In this document: positions 8,218 to 17,347 of the stretch, piece after piece | Numbering within the stretch: position 1 is the first letter of the stretch | Layout of the letters: the number at the start of each line of letters is the position of its first letter | Origin: Candidatus Methanomethylicus mesodigestus | Lineage (GTDB): Archaea; Thermoproteota; Methanomethylicia; Methanomethylicales; Methanomethylicaceae | Assembly (NCBI GenBank): GCA_001717005.1 | Contig: MAGS01000030.1 | Span: 6,440-45,924 of the forward strand | Direction: 5' to 3' | Length of the DNA stretch: 39,485 nt | The notes under the pieces: generated by a model | What the model was told of the DNA's origin: nothing | The model's database searches: none | Seen by the model: the letters and a program-made list of their open reading frames with translations, nothing else | Position numbers and translations under genes: made by a program

Positions 8218-9690
8218 CTACTTTCCCTTGAATGAGTTAATGAAGCCGCTCAGGCACCCTTTTATTGCAGTCAGGTAGGTGTGGTGAACATTGGAGAGGT
8301 CTAGCTTCTCAAGCGTTCTAATCCGATAGTAGAGCGGCGGATGGGGGTCCCACTTCAACCACTCGCCGACATTGACAATCTCGAATACGCTGGAATGGAA
8401 CTTCCAGAGGCCAAGCTTCCTGAGGGAGGCCGCCAGAAGTTTGGGCATGCCGGTAACCATGGCAGCATCGAGGTCTGCCCTTGCCTCCAGGAATTTTGCC
8501 ACGAAGAAGAGCAGCGTCAGCGAGAAGACGAGATAGACCAGATCAGCGATAAGGCTAAACTGTGCGAAGAATGGCCAGAGGACATAGACACGCATCAGGT
8601 ATTCAAGGGTCGCCAGGGACAGGAGGACTAGCGGATCCCTTGCCTTAACATGGCTGAACTCATGCGCGAGGACAGTTTTTATCTCGTCCTCCTCCATCTG
8701 CGCAATCAGCCCGCTGGTCACAAGCACGGTTGCGTGCTTGGGGGATATGCCGGTGGCGGCGGCGTTGGGAGGGAGCACGTTGAGAAGGGTTATCCTTGGC
8801 TCCCCGAAACCGAACTTGCTCGCGAGATCCTTGACGAGGCGGTAAACATCCACCCGCTTGATATTGACGGCCTCCGGCTTGCATACTGCGCCATACTCGT
8901 TCATGGAACTGATTATCGTGCTCTGATCAAGGTCTTTGCCTACCGCAAGCGTGGAGTCGTATATCCTCTTCTTTACATCCATGATCTTTGGGAAGCATGT
9001 CCTCATGACCTGATCGAACTCGTTTCGCTTCATGCGCAGTTCGGCTATGTGGATGGAGGGGTTGTCCGATGTTATGTCAAACTCGCCCCTAGCAGCAAGG
9101 AGCTTTGGAGCGGAGAGCACGAGCACAAACGAGGCGAGCACGAGCACGAGCGGGGTATAATTAAGGAAGAACTGGTATACGAGGATACCAATCATAAGCG
9201 TGATTATGAAGAAGTACAGCATGTTCCCGAATATGAGGGAGGCAAGGAACTTCCTGACCCCTCTCTCCTTTGCACCGGGTATGATATTCATCTTTGGGGA
9301 GAATACCAAGAAGAGTGAGGCTTTGCTCTGCTCCGCGAAGTACGAGCGGACCAAGGCCTCGAACTGCATGTCGAGCGCCCGCAGATCCTTTTCGCTTGCC
9401 GAGTTCTCCGGATACGGAGAGTAGTATACATAGATCTTATCAAGAAACTGCACGGCCACGTCGAGGGAACTGCCGTCAATGCTGTTCAGCCGGTACTGAA
9501 GTAGGGCGCCGCCGTCTATCGATGAGTTGGATAGCTTCGACATGTCGGGGTTATGTTCCAGAGTGTTGATGAGATAATCAAGCAGTTTCGACAGCTGGTC
9601 CGGAGGGACGGCAAGGTCTATCGTAACGGTCCTTTTCCAAGGATAGGTGTCGCTGAAACCCTCGGGGTTTTTACGCGCAGGGGCGCTCAT
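8218..9690 (-). CDS. Membrane M48-family (HtpX-like) zinc metallopeptidase
   Basis: VLAHEFSHVKARDPLVLL motif, several TM segments, downstream FLEARADLDAAMVTG. Confidence 0.88.
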   Translation of the reverse strand: MSAPARKNPEGFSDTYPWKRTVTIDLAVPPDQLSKLLDYLINTLEHNPDMSKLSNSSIDGGALLQYRLNSIDGSSLDVAVQFLDKIYVYYSPYPENSASEKDLRALDMQFEALVRSYFAEQSKASLFLVFSPKMNIIPGAKERGVRKFLASLIFGNMLYFFIITLMIGILVYQFFLNYTPLVLVLASFVLVLSAPKLLAARGEFDITSDNPSIHIAELRMKRNEFDQVMRTCFPKIMDVKKRIYDSTLAVGKDLDQSTIISSMNEYGAVCKPEAVNIKRVDVYRLVKDLASKFGFGEPRITLLNVLPPNAAATGISPKHATVLVTSGLIAQMEEDEIKTVLAHEFSHVKARDPLVLLSLATLEYLMRVYVLWPFFAQFSLIADLVYLVFSLTLLFFVAKFLEARADLDAAMVTGMPKLLAASLRKLGLWKFHSSVFEIVNVGEWLKWDPHPPLYYRIRTLEKLDLSNVHHTYLTAIKGCLSGFINSFKGK

Positions 9691-9810
9691 CTTGATCCCA
9701 ATCCATTATTAAAACAGAATGAAAGATCCTCAATATGAGGAGATTGGCGCAGAACGGCATTGATATTGATGAGTGAGATGCTCATTATTAAGCATTTTTC
9801 AGAGTTTCAG

Positions 9811-9835
9811 CGGTATGATTTGCGCAATCATACCG
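9811..9835. promoter_or_regulatory. Perfect 25-bp inverted repeat CGGTATGATT-TGCGC-AATCATACCG, candidate operator
   Basis: Both 10-nt arms are exact reverse complements; ~20 bp upstream of a TATA-like ggttttaag preceding the Lrp-family gene. Confidence 0.7.
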
Positions 9836-9894
9836 GCGTGCCGCGGTCAAAGGTTTTAAGCCACTATAACGAAGAGTTAATGGAGTCGAGCACC

Positions 9895-10317
9895 ATGAGG
9901 GTCACTGACGAGGTCGATAAGGTCGTCATTACGCGCCTCAAGGAGAACGCAAGAGTGCCATACACCAAGATCGCTGAGGAGATAGGGCTGTCCGAAGCGG
10001 CGGTGAGGAAGCGGGTCGAGAGGCTTGTCGAGGAGGGGGTAATTAAGAAATTCACGGTCGAGGTGGACGCCGGCGACAAGCTCAAGGCCATGATATTGAT
10101 ATCAGTCCAACCGCCACGCCCGAATCCGGTAGTTGCGCAAGATATGAAGAATGTCGAGGGGGTGGAGCTCGTGCTAGAGGTGGCGGGCGAGGTGGACATT
10201 GTTGCCGTCGTCTCCGGCAGCAGCATGCAGGAGGTCAACAAATACATTGACGAGGTCAGACGGATAGAGGGAGTGTCAAAGACGAATTCAATGATAGTTC
10301 TGCGATCATGGGTTTGA
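9895..10317 (+). CDS. Lrp/AsnC family transcriptional regulator
   Basis: MRVTDEVDKVVITRLKENARVPYTKIAEEIGLSEAAVRKRVERLVEEGVIKKFTVEVD plus C-terminal RAM-like domain. Start taken at 9895 (or 9880); the longer ORF from 9760 runs through the inverted repeat and TATA. Confidence 0.9.
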   Translation: MRVTDEVDKVVITRLKENARVPYTKIAEEIGLSEAAVRKRVERLVEEGVIKKFTVEVDAGDKLKAMILISVQPPRPNPVVAQDMKNVEGVELVLEVAGEVDIVAVVSGSSMQEVNKYIDEVRRIEGVSKTNSMIVLRSWV

Positions 10318-10375
10318 AAATCGAACTACATTATCCTATTAACGCAATATCGTTATGATCGATACATACGAAACG

Positions 10376-10385
10376 CTTATATAAC
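10376..10385 (+). promoter_or_regulatory. TATA box of the lysine operon
   Basis: cttatataac ~45 bp upstream of the lysX start. Confidence 0.6.
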
Positions 10386-10424
10386 TTCGCCATTCGAATC
10401 TACATCGCATTTAAGAGGTCAAGA

Positions 10425-11285
10425 GTGGCAATGACTAAGCTCAACATATTGTTTGACCACATGAGATGGGAAGAGAAGGCGTTATACAACGCCTGCCAGA
10501 AGAAGAGGATCGAGTTCAGCTTACTTAGTGCCGAGAAGATATTCATGGAGCTGACGTCGGATAGGAAGCCCGATGGTATAGGAGACGTCGTAGTCCAGAG
10601 GTGCGTCAGCCACTTCAGGGGAGTGCATGCAACTGCCGCCATAGAGAGTTACGGCGTGCCCGTGATCAACAAGCACAGCACCGCCGAGACCTGCGGCAAC
10701 AAGGTGCTCAATACGCTGGCATTCAAGAAGGCAGGCATACCCACGCCGAGAACGTATCTCTCATTCACAGTGGAGTCTACCCTTGACGCCTTACGAGAGA
10801 TGGGGTACCCAAGCGTCCTCAAGCCGGTCGTTGGAAGCTGGGGGAGGCTCGTTTCGCTGGTAGAGGACAGCACCTCCGCAACCGTCGCGCTTGAGCACAG
10901 GGAGATGATGTTCCCACTTTACCAGATATATTATGCCCAAGAGATGGTTAAGCGGCCACCCAGGGACCTCAGGGTGTTTGTGATAGGCGACGACGTGCCT
11001 GTAGCGATATACAGGGTGAACGAGACGGGCGATTGGAGGACGAACACGGCAAGGGGGGGCAGGGTCGAGAATTGCCCGGTAACGCCGGAGATAAGGGAGC
11101 TTGCGATGAAGGCGGCAGCAGCCGTAGGTGGCGGCGTCTTCGGAGTCGATATGATGGAGAGCGAAAGAGGACTCCTTGTTCATGAGATAAACAGCACCGT
11201 TGAATTTAAGAACACGGTTCCGGCTACAGGAGTAGATATACCAGGCATGATCGTAGATTATGCATTGAAGGAGGCAAAAAGATGA
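10425..11285 (+). CDS. lysX: LysW-alpha-aminoadipate ligase (RimK/ATP-grasp family)
   Basis: PSVLKPVVGSWGRLVSLVED, AQEMVKRPPRDLRVFVIGDDV, VHEINSTVEFKNTVPATGVDIPG (LysX-like rather than ArgX-like end); operon with lysYZJK. Confidence 0.92.
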   Translation: MAMTKLNILFDHMRWEEKALYNACQKKRIEFSLLSAEKIFMELTSDRKPDGIGDVVVQRCVSHFRGVHATAAIESYGVPVINKHSTAETCGNKVLNTLAFKKAGIPTPRTYLSFTVESTLDALREMGYPSVLKPVVGSWGRLVSLVEDSTSATVALEHREMMFPLYQIYYAQEMVKRPPRDLRVFVIGDDVPVAIYRVNETGDWRTNTARGGRVENCPVTPEIRELAMKAAAAVGGGVFGVDMMESERGLLVHEINSTVEFKNTVPATGVDIPGMIVDYALKEAKR

Positions 11286-12334
11286 AGACAGTTGGGATAA
11301 TAGGCGCCTCGGGTTACACCGGCGGCGAGCTTCTCCGCATCCTTGTGAACCACCCTCAGGCAGAGGTGAAGGCGGCAACATCGAGAGAGAATGCGGGCGA
11401 CCCGGTATACAGGCTACACCCGCAATTGAGGAAGCTGACCGATCTGAAATTTATCGAGCCCGATGTCGAGAAGATAGCAGAGACGTGCGAGTTCGTCTTT
11501 CTTGCGCTGCCGCACGGGGCTTCGGCACCGGTAGCCAAGAAGCTGCTTGAGCACGGCAACAAGGTAATCGACCTCAGCGCGGACTTCAGGCTGAAGAGCA
11601 AGGATGACTATCCGAAGTGGTATGGCTGGGAACACCCGTGTCCAGAGCTGTTGGACCAGGCGGTCTTTGGGCTTCCTGAGTTCCACAGGAATGAGATCAG
11701 GAACGCCAAGCTGATCGCGAACCCAGGCTGCATCGCGACGGCCAGCATACTTAGCCTCGCCCCGGCAATCAAGACTGGGGCGGTCGACAAGTCGAGGGCG
11801 ATCGTCGACGCCAAGATAGGATCGTCTGGAGCAGGTACGCATGTAAGCATCTCGAGCCACCATCCTGAGCACTCGGGGCTTGTCAGACCCTACAAGCCAG
11901 TCATGCACAGGCACACGGCGGAGATCGAGCAGGAATTGACGTTCAACGGCGTAAAACCGACAATCGCCATGACACCCCATGCGATCGACATGGTCAGGGG
12001 CATCATGGCGACCGGTCACATGTTCCTTAACAGGGAGATCACAAACCAAGAGCTCTGGAAGGCGTTCAGGGAACTCTATCAGAATGAGCCCTTCGTAAGG
12101 ATTGTGAAGGACGTCAAGGGGCTGCACCAGCTGCCCGACCCGATGAACGTAGTAGGTTCCAACTTCTGCGATGTGGGTTTCGAGATAGATCCACATGGCA
12201 AGAGAGTCATTACCTTTGGCGCCATAGACAACCTACTCAAGGGGGCGGCCGGCCAGGCGATCCAGAACTTCAACATAATGATAGGCGTCGATGAGACCAC
12301 GGCAATCAGATTTCCAGGGGTAAGGCCTGTATGA
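11282..12334 (+). CDS. lysY: LysW-aminoadipate-6-phosphate reductase (ArgC-like)
   Basis: GIIGASGYTGGELLRIL, ANPGCIATASILSLAP, ATGHMFLN; overlaps lysX by ATGA. Confidence 0.92.
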   Translation: MKTVGIIGASGYTGGELLRILVNHPQAEVKAATSRENAGDPVYRLHPQLRKLTDLKFIEPDVEKIAETCEFVFLALPHGASAPVAKKLLEHGNKVIDLSADFRLKSKDDYPKWYGWEHPCPELLDQAVFGLPEFHRNEIRNAKLIANPGCIATASILSLAPAIKTGAVDKSRAIVDAKIGSSGAGTHVSISSHHPEHSGLVRPYKPVMHRHTAEIEQELTFNGVKPTIAMTPHAIDMVRGIMATGHMFLNREITNQELWKAFRELYQNEPFVRIVKDVKGLHQLPDPMNVVGSNFCDVGFEIDPHGKRVITFGAIDNLLKGAAGQAIQNFNIMIGVDETTAIRFPGVRPV

Positions 12335-13140
12335 GGATAGCAATCAAGATGGGCGGCGACCTGATCAAGGGCGAGAGCATAAACACGCCGCTGATCGAGG
12401 ACATCAGAGCGCTGGCCCAAGCCCATAGCGTGGTCGTGGTTCATGGCGGTGGCGACATCGTAACCGACATGGCCAAGCGCCTAGGCAAGGAGCAGACATT
12501 CGTGATGTCCCCCGAGGGTTTCAAGAGCAGGTACACTGACAGGGAGACCGCCGACATCTATGCGATGGTAATGGCAGGGGCAATAAACACCAAGATAGTC
12601 GGCACGCTGCAGTCCTTCGGCATCAACACGGTAGGCCTATCCGGATTTGATGGCGGCCTGATCAGGGCCGAGAGGAAGAAGAGGCTGGTGGTCATTGACG
12701 AGAAGGGCAGGAAGCTGGCAAAGGAAGGGGGATATACAGGCAAGATAACGTCGGTCAACAGCGGCATGCTCGAGCTGCTCCTATCAAAGGGCTACGTGCC
12801 GGTGATCTCGCCGTTGGCGATGGGGACGGAATACGAGCCGCTCAACATAGACGGCGACAGAACGACGGCGAATGTGGCCAAGGCAATAAAGGCGGATCTG
12901 GTGATTTACCTGACGGATGTTGAGGGCGTCCTTAAGGACGGCAATGTGATTCCGAAGATAGGCGCGCTTGAGGTTGACACCCTGCTTGCGAATATTGGTC
13001 CGGGCATGAGCACCAAGATACATGCGGCAGTGGAGGCAATCAAGGGGGGCGTTGGCAAAGCGGTCATAACGTCAGGCTTTGCCGAGAGGCCCTTGTCGGA
13101 CGCCATTGAAGGGAAGAGGGGGACGGTGATCGCTCTTTGA
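12331..13140 (+). CDS. lysZ: LysW-aminoadipate kinase (ArgB-like)
   Basis: IKMGGDLIKG, VVVHGGGDIVTDMAKRLG, NIDGDRTTANVAKAIKADLVIYLTDVEGVL; overlaps lysY. Confidence 0.92.
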   Translation: MRIAIKMGGDLIKGESINTPLIEDIRALAQAHSVVVVHGGGDIVTDMAKRLGKEQTFVMSPEGFKSRYTDRETADIYAMVMAGAINTKIVGTLQSFGINTVGLSGFDGGLIRAERKKRLVVIDEKGRKLAKEGGYTGKITSVNSGMLELLLSKGYVPVISPLAMGTEYEPLNIDGDRTTANVAKAIKADLVIYLTDVEGVLKDGNVIPKIGALEVDTLLANIGPGMSTKIHAAVEAIKGGVGKAVITSGFAERPLSDAIEGKRGTVIAL

Positions 13141-14315
13141 AATACGAAGATAGTTTCATCGCGAATACGTTCTGGAAGCGCCCGGTAACTCTGGTCCGAG
13201 GAAGCGGGGCGAAGGTATGGGACAGCACGGGCAAGGAGTATGTAGACTGCAGCTGCGGCTATGGAGTTGCGCTGCTCGGGCACTGCAACCCCAGGGTCGT
13301 CGAGGCGATAAAGAGGCAGGCAGAGAAGCTCCTGACGTGCCACGGTTCGTTTTATAATGACGCGAGGGAGGAGTGCCTTTCCAAGCTCGCCAAGATAAAG
13401 CCGGATGGCACCGACAAGGTGTTCATTTCGAATTCTGGCGCCGAGACGGTCGAGACCGCCATAAAGCTATGCAGGAAGTATACCAACAAGAGGGGGATAG
13501 TGGCAATGGTCAACGGCTACCATGGTAAGACCATGGGTGCGCTATCTCTTACGTGGGCACCGAAGTACCGTGAGCCGTTCATGCCGCTGCTCGGCGACGT
13601 CAAATTCGCACCATACGGCAAGGCGGAGAAGCTGGAGGCTGCAATCGACGAGAACACGGGCGCGGTCTTCGTTGAGCCGGTTCAGGGGGAGGGCGGAATC
13701 AATGTTCCGCCGCCAGACTATCTGAAGCGGGTCAGGGAGATATGCGACGACAAGGGCCTGGTCATGGTCCTCGATGAGGTTCAGAGCGGGTTCGGCAGAA
13801 CTGGAAAGATATGGGCCCACCAGCATTTCGGAGTGAAGCCGGACATACTCTGCTCGAGCAAGGCGCTGGGCGGCGGCATGCCGATAGGAGCCACGTTTGC
13901 TAGGGCAGACATAATGGACTCCTTGAAGCGCGGCGAGCACTCGAATACATTCGGAGGGAACCCGCTGGCGTGCGCAGCGTGCTCAGGCGCGATCGATGCG
14001 TTGCTGGAGGATGGGCTCGTTGAAAATGCTGCCAAGATGGGGGGACTCCTCAAGAAGGGCTTCAGCGAGCTGAATAGCAACATGATAAGAGAGGTAAGGG
14101 GAATGGGGCTCATGATCGGAATCGATATGAGATTTGAGATAATGGGCATCATCCTTGAAGCCCTCGACAAGGGAGTGATAGTCCTAGAGTCCGGAAAGAC
14201 GGTGGTTCGCCTGCTTCCTCCTCTGACAATAAACGAGCATGAGGCAGAGAAGGTGGTCCAGGTGGTCGGCGCTGCGATAAAGGAAGAGGAGAAGAAGAGG
14301 ACGGCCGGTGCTTGA
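13137..14315 (+). CDS. lysJ: LysW-gamma-L-lysine/ornithine aminotransferase (class III PLP)
   Basis: FISNSGAETVETAIKLCRKYT, VLDEVQSGFGRTGKIWAHQHFGVKPDILCSSKALGGGMPIGA; TTG start overlapping the lysZ stop. Confidence 0.9.
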   Translation: MKYEDSFIANTFWKRPVTLVRGSGAKVWDSTGKEYVDCSCGYGVALLGHCNPRVVEAIKRQAEKLLTCHGSFYNDAREECLSKLAKIKPDGTDKVFISNSGAETVETAIKLCRKYTNKRGIVAMVNGYHGKTMGALSLTWAPKYREPFMPLLGDVKFAPYGKAEKLEAAIDENTGAVFVEPVQGEGGINVPPPDYLKRVREICDDKGLVMVLDEVQSGFGRTGKIWAHQHFGVKPDILCSSKALGGGMPIGATFARADIMDSLKRGEHSNTFGGNPLACAACSGAIDALLEDGLVENAAKMGGLLKKGFSELNSNMIREVRGMGLMIGIDMRFEIMGIILEALDKGVIVLESGKTVVRLLPPLTINEHEAEKVVQVVGAAIKEEEKKRTAGA

Positions 14316-14319
14316 GTAG

Positions 14320-15414
14320 ATGAATAAGGGATACCCAGAGGCTCTGCTCCAGAGGATGCTTGAGACCTACAGTCCGAGCGGTAAGGAGGGGGCAATCTCA
14401 TCCCTCCTCGCTGACGAATTCAAGAAGCTTGGCTTGAGCGTCAGGATAGACGAGGTCGGAAATGTTGAAGGCAGGGCAGGATCAGGATCGCCAAAGTGCC
14501 TGCTTTGCGGCCACATGGACACGGTAGAGGGTTTCCTGGAAGTCAAGCGGAAGGGAAAGGTCATATTCGGAAGGGGTGCAGTCGACGCGAAGGCACCACT
14601 TGCGGCGCTGATCTGCGCGGGGGCGAGGCATGCAGAGGAGGGGGGCAAGGGGACGGTCGTTGTGCTTGCGGTAGTCGACGAGGAGGGTAAGAGCAGGGGC
14701 ATGAAGCACTTCGCATCAAGGTGCAACGAGAGGTTCGATTATGCCATATTCGGAGAGCCCAGCGGCACGTATGCGGTTACTGTGGCTTACAAGGGCAGGC
14801 TGGTCATGAGGGTGAGGTGCCTGACAACGGCAGGCCATGCGAGCGCCCCGCAGCTCTTCGAGAATGCGATCTATGTTGCAACGAGGATAGTCGATAGGCT
14901 CAGGAAGAAGGAGGCGGAGTGGGCGCAGGGCGGGGATGCTTATTCGAGCCCGACGCTATGCGTCACATTGATGAATGGTGGAAAGCAGGACAACACGGTC
15001 CCAGACTGCTGCGAGGTGGTGGTCGACGTCAGGGTGCCCGGTTCCAAGAGCACCTCCGATATAAAGAAGGAGCTGGAGGGCCTGGTCGAGTGTGCGCGCG
15101 GCAATGAGCTCAAGGCAAAGATCGAGTATGAGTTCATTGATGAGAACGCCCCGTTCCAGGAGGACCCTGAGTCAAGGCTGGTTCAGGCATTCAGGGATGC
15201 GGTGAAGGAGAAGAGCGGCAAAGACTGCAGGCTATCGCGCAAGACTGGGACCAGTGATGTGAATGATTTCGTGAGCAGAAACAGAACCTCTGCGGTCGTC
15301 TATGGCCCGGGCAACTCGAAGCTAGACCACACGCCGCTGGAGAACGTGTCTATAGAGGAGTTTTACGACAGCATTGATATCATCAAGAGCGTAATGGAAA
15401 AAATGGGGAAATGA
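14320..15414 (+). CDS. lysK: LysW-lysine/ornithine hydrolase (M20-family deacetylase)
   Basis: LLCGHMDTV, GRGAVDAKAPLAALICAGARHAEEG, VVDEEGKSRG, TGTSDVNDF; last gene of the lysXYZJK operon. Confidence 0.91.
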   Translation: MNKGYPEALLQRMLETYSPSGKEGAISSLLADEFKKLGLSVRIDEVGNVEGRAGSGSPKCLLCGHMDTVEGFLEVKRKGKVIFGRGAVDAKAPLAALICAGARHAEEGGKGTVVVLAVVDEEGKSRGMKHFASRCNERFDYAIFGEPSGTYAVTVAYKGRLVMRVRCLTTAGHASAPQLFENAIYVATRIVDRLRKKEAEWAQGGDAYSSPTLCVTLMNGGKQDNTVPDCCEVVVDVRVPGSKSTSDIKKELEGLVECARGNELKAKIEYEFIDENAPFQEDPESRLVQAFRDAVKEKSGKDCRLSRKTGTSDVNDFVSRNRTSAVVYGPGNSKLDHTPLENVSIEEFYDSIDIIKSVMEKMGK

Positions 15415-15418
15415 GAGG

Positions 15419-15817
15419 TCAATCCACATTTACAGTGAAGTGCCTCTCCTTCTTTGGCAGCCGGAGTTCAAGCACCTTATTCTTGAAACGCGCCTTGGAG
15501 AACTCGGGATCTATCTTCGAAGGCAGGAGAAAGGTCTTGGAGTACCTGAAGAATCGGGCCTGCCTCTGGAATGTGCCCCACTTCTCATATTGGATTACCT
15601 TCTCCATCTCCGCCTCTATTGTGGCGCTATCCTCAGTAAGCTTTACACTGATGTCTTCTTTCCGCTTTACGCATGGGATGTCGACCCGGAGTATGATCTC
15701 CAGCTCGGTCTCTTGGATCTCGGATAGCGGTTCAAGGCACCCTTCTACGTGGTCCCACATCGCGCCAGCAAGCCATTCGCTTCCGGAATCGGTCGGCAGC
15801 TTCCTTGGCACAGACAT
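15419..15817 (-). CDS. Hsp20/alpha-crystallin-like small heat shock protein
   Basis: RYSKTFLLPSKIDPEFSKARFKNKVLELRLPKKE matches the alpha-crystallin C-terminal pattern. Confidence 0.82.
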   Translation of the reverse strand: MSVPRKLPTDSGSEWLAGAMWDHVEGCLEPLSEIQETELEIILRVDIPCVKRKEDISVKLTEDSATIEAEMEKVIQYEKWGTFQRQARFFRYSKTFLLPSKIDPEFSKARFKNKVLELRLPKKERHFTVNVD

Positions 15818-15823
15818 AGCCTC

Positions 15824-16582
15824 CTAGAGGTACATCATGGGTAGTTCGTATTCCTGCGACTTGCCCATCTTCTGCATATTCTCAGTTGTCTTGCGCATGA
15901 GTTCCCTCGCGTTCATCCTTATCTCTTCGGAACGCTCGGTCAGCGACTTGACCCCCACGTCCATTGGTGCGAACTTCTTCAGCTCCAAGATTACGTTCGC
16001 GGCGGCACCCGGGTCAGGGTACTGCGGAAACGACTCTGCCAGCAGCAGGAGATTGAGTACAGACTCTACCTTTGACTCCTTTGAGATGAGGGCGTAGGGG
16101 CCCACAAGAAATCCCTCCTCCATGAGGGGGATGCCCAGATTCTTTATGCTCTCCCTCATCGGCAGGGATGTCGCAGCGCCGTATACCTTGGGTGATTCCA
16201 GATCGATCCTGTTAGGGACGCCGATGCCTCCGATGGAAACCAGCAGCGATGCGCCTTTGTCCTTTGCCCATTTCACGATCAGTTTGGAGAGGGGCGAAAG
16301 GGATTCTGGGGATAGGGCAGTCTCGGTGAAGAGTGCTATGAGATTCCCCTTCTGGAATATCCTTATTGGGTATTTGGGCTCGCCGTGGTGGAAGACGACG
16401 ACCGGGGGGAACAGGTCAGAATCGATGTAGCCGACCTCCTCCATCCCAGTCTCTTTAATTATGTGCGAGACAGCGATTATGCCGACGAGACCGATATCGG
16501 GTAGGCCGCAGAGGATGACCGGATTTTGAGATTCCATTAGCCCAGTCTCATAGATGGACATGCCATCAATGCTGAATGTCAT
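15824..16582 (-). CDS. PAC2 family (proteasome assembly chaperone-like) protein
   Basis: NPVILCGLPDIGLVGIIAVSHIIKETGMEEVGYIDSDLFPPVVVFHHGEPKYPIRIF, LVSIGGIG, LMEEGFLVGPYALI. Confidence 0.88.
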   Translation of the reverse strand: MTFSIDGMSIYETGLMESQNPVILCGLPDIGLVGIIAVSHIIKETGMEEVGYIDSDLFPPVVVFHHGEPKYPIRIFQKGNLIALFTETALSPESLSPLSKLIVKWAKDKGASLLVSIGGIGVPNRIDLESPKVYGAATSLPMRESIKNLGIPLMEEGFLVGPYALISKESKVESVLNLLLLAESFPQYPDPGAAANVILELKKFAPMDVGVKSLTERSEEIRMNARELMRKTTENMQKMGKSQEYELPMMYL

Positions 16583-16618
16583 AAGAAATCTCCTTAAGGT
16601 TACTACCGGAGTGATTTC

Positions 16619-17305
16619 TTAAAGTTTTTCCACAGATGAGATGGACCACAGCGGCAGGAGTTTTGCCAGGTCGTCGATGACCACGTCTGCACTGTTTTTT
16701 GCGAGCTCATCAAAGGTGTAGAAGCCGTTGGTATATGCGACGGTAAACATGCCGGCCGCCTTACCCGCAACCACGTCTTCGGGCGAGTCCCCAACCACGA
16801 CGCATTCCCGCGGGGCTTTGCCCAGCTTCTCGGCGCCAAGCAGATATGGATCAGGCGAAGGCTTTGTGCAGGAGACGTCCTTTGAGGTCACCACGATGTC
16901 GACAAGCTTTCCGACGCCCAGGCTGTTGAGGGACGGGACGATGTAGTCAGCAAACGACAGCCTCGAGGTGACTATGCCTATCTTGTTGCCTGCTTCCCTA
17001 AGACGGGTCAGGGTTTCGCACACATTAGGACTGAGCGACGTGTTTCCAAGATAAACGTCACCGTAGGCCTCCTTCAGGTCATCAACGAACGACTCGACAA
17101 AGGCATCGTCCTGGCATCTTTTAGGGCCGAGCAGCACGGGGAAGATAGACTCGACGGGATTGCGGAGTATCTTTATGGCGCTATCTTCGTTAGAAGGCAA
17201 AGGAGACAGCCCGCGTTTGACCAGAGCGCGGTTGTATGCAATGATAAACGGCTTTCTGGAGTTCAGTATGGTGCCGTCTAGATCGAATAGAAATGCCGAG
17301 AACAT
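16619..17305 (-). CDS. HAD-superfamily hydrolase (phosphoglycolate phosphatase-like)
   Basis: FLFDLDGTILNSRKP, IGIVTSRLS, CTKPSPDPYLLGAEKLGKAPRECVVVGDSPEDVVAGKAAGM. Confidence 0.9.
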   Translation of the reverse strand: MFSAFLFDLDGTILNSRKPFIIAYNRALVKRGLSPLPSNEDSAIKILRNPVESIFPVLLGPKRCQDDAFVESFVDDLKEAYGDVYLGNTSLSPNVCETLTRLREAGNKIGIVTSRLSFADYIVPSLNSLGVGKLVDIVVTSKDVSCTKPSPDPYLLGAEKLGKAPRECVVVGDSPEDVVAGKAAGMFTVAYTNGFYTFDELAKNSADVVIDDLAKLLPLWSISSVEKL

Positions 17306-17347
17306 GCTCCATCATTGAAGCATATTACTCGCTTCAGGTAAAAATAC

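Noticed and set aside
8650-9318. 222-aa plus-strand ORF with EHEHKRGEHEHERG repeats
   Set aside because: Antisense to the M48 peptidase; the repeat is the complement of a Leu/Val-rich TM helix (LVLVLASFVLVLS).
9760-9894. N-terminal extension of the Lrp ORF
   Set aside because: Contains the inverted repeat and TATA-like element; Lrp homology starts after ~9895.
10392-10420. cattcgaatctac, resembling a tRNA T-loop
   Set aside because: No matching acceptor, D or anticodon arms nearby; it is part of the lysX leader.
11414-12196. 260-aa minus-strand ORF
   Set aside because: Antisense to lysY; shadow ORF.
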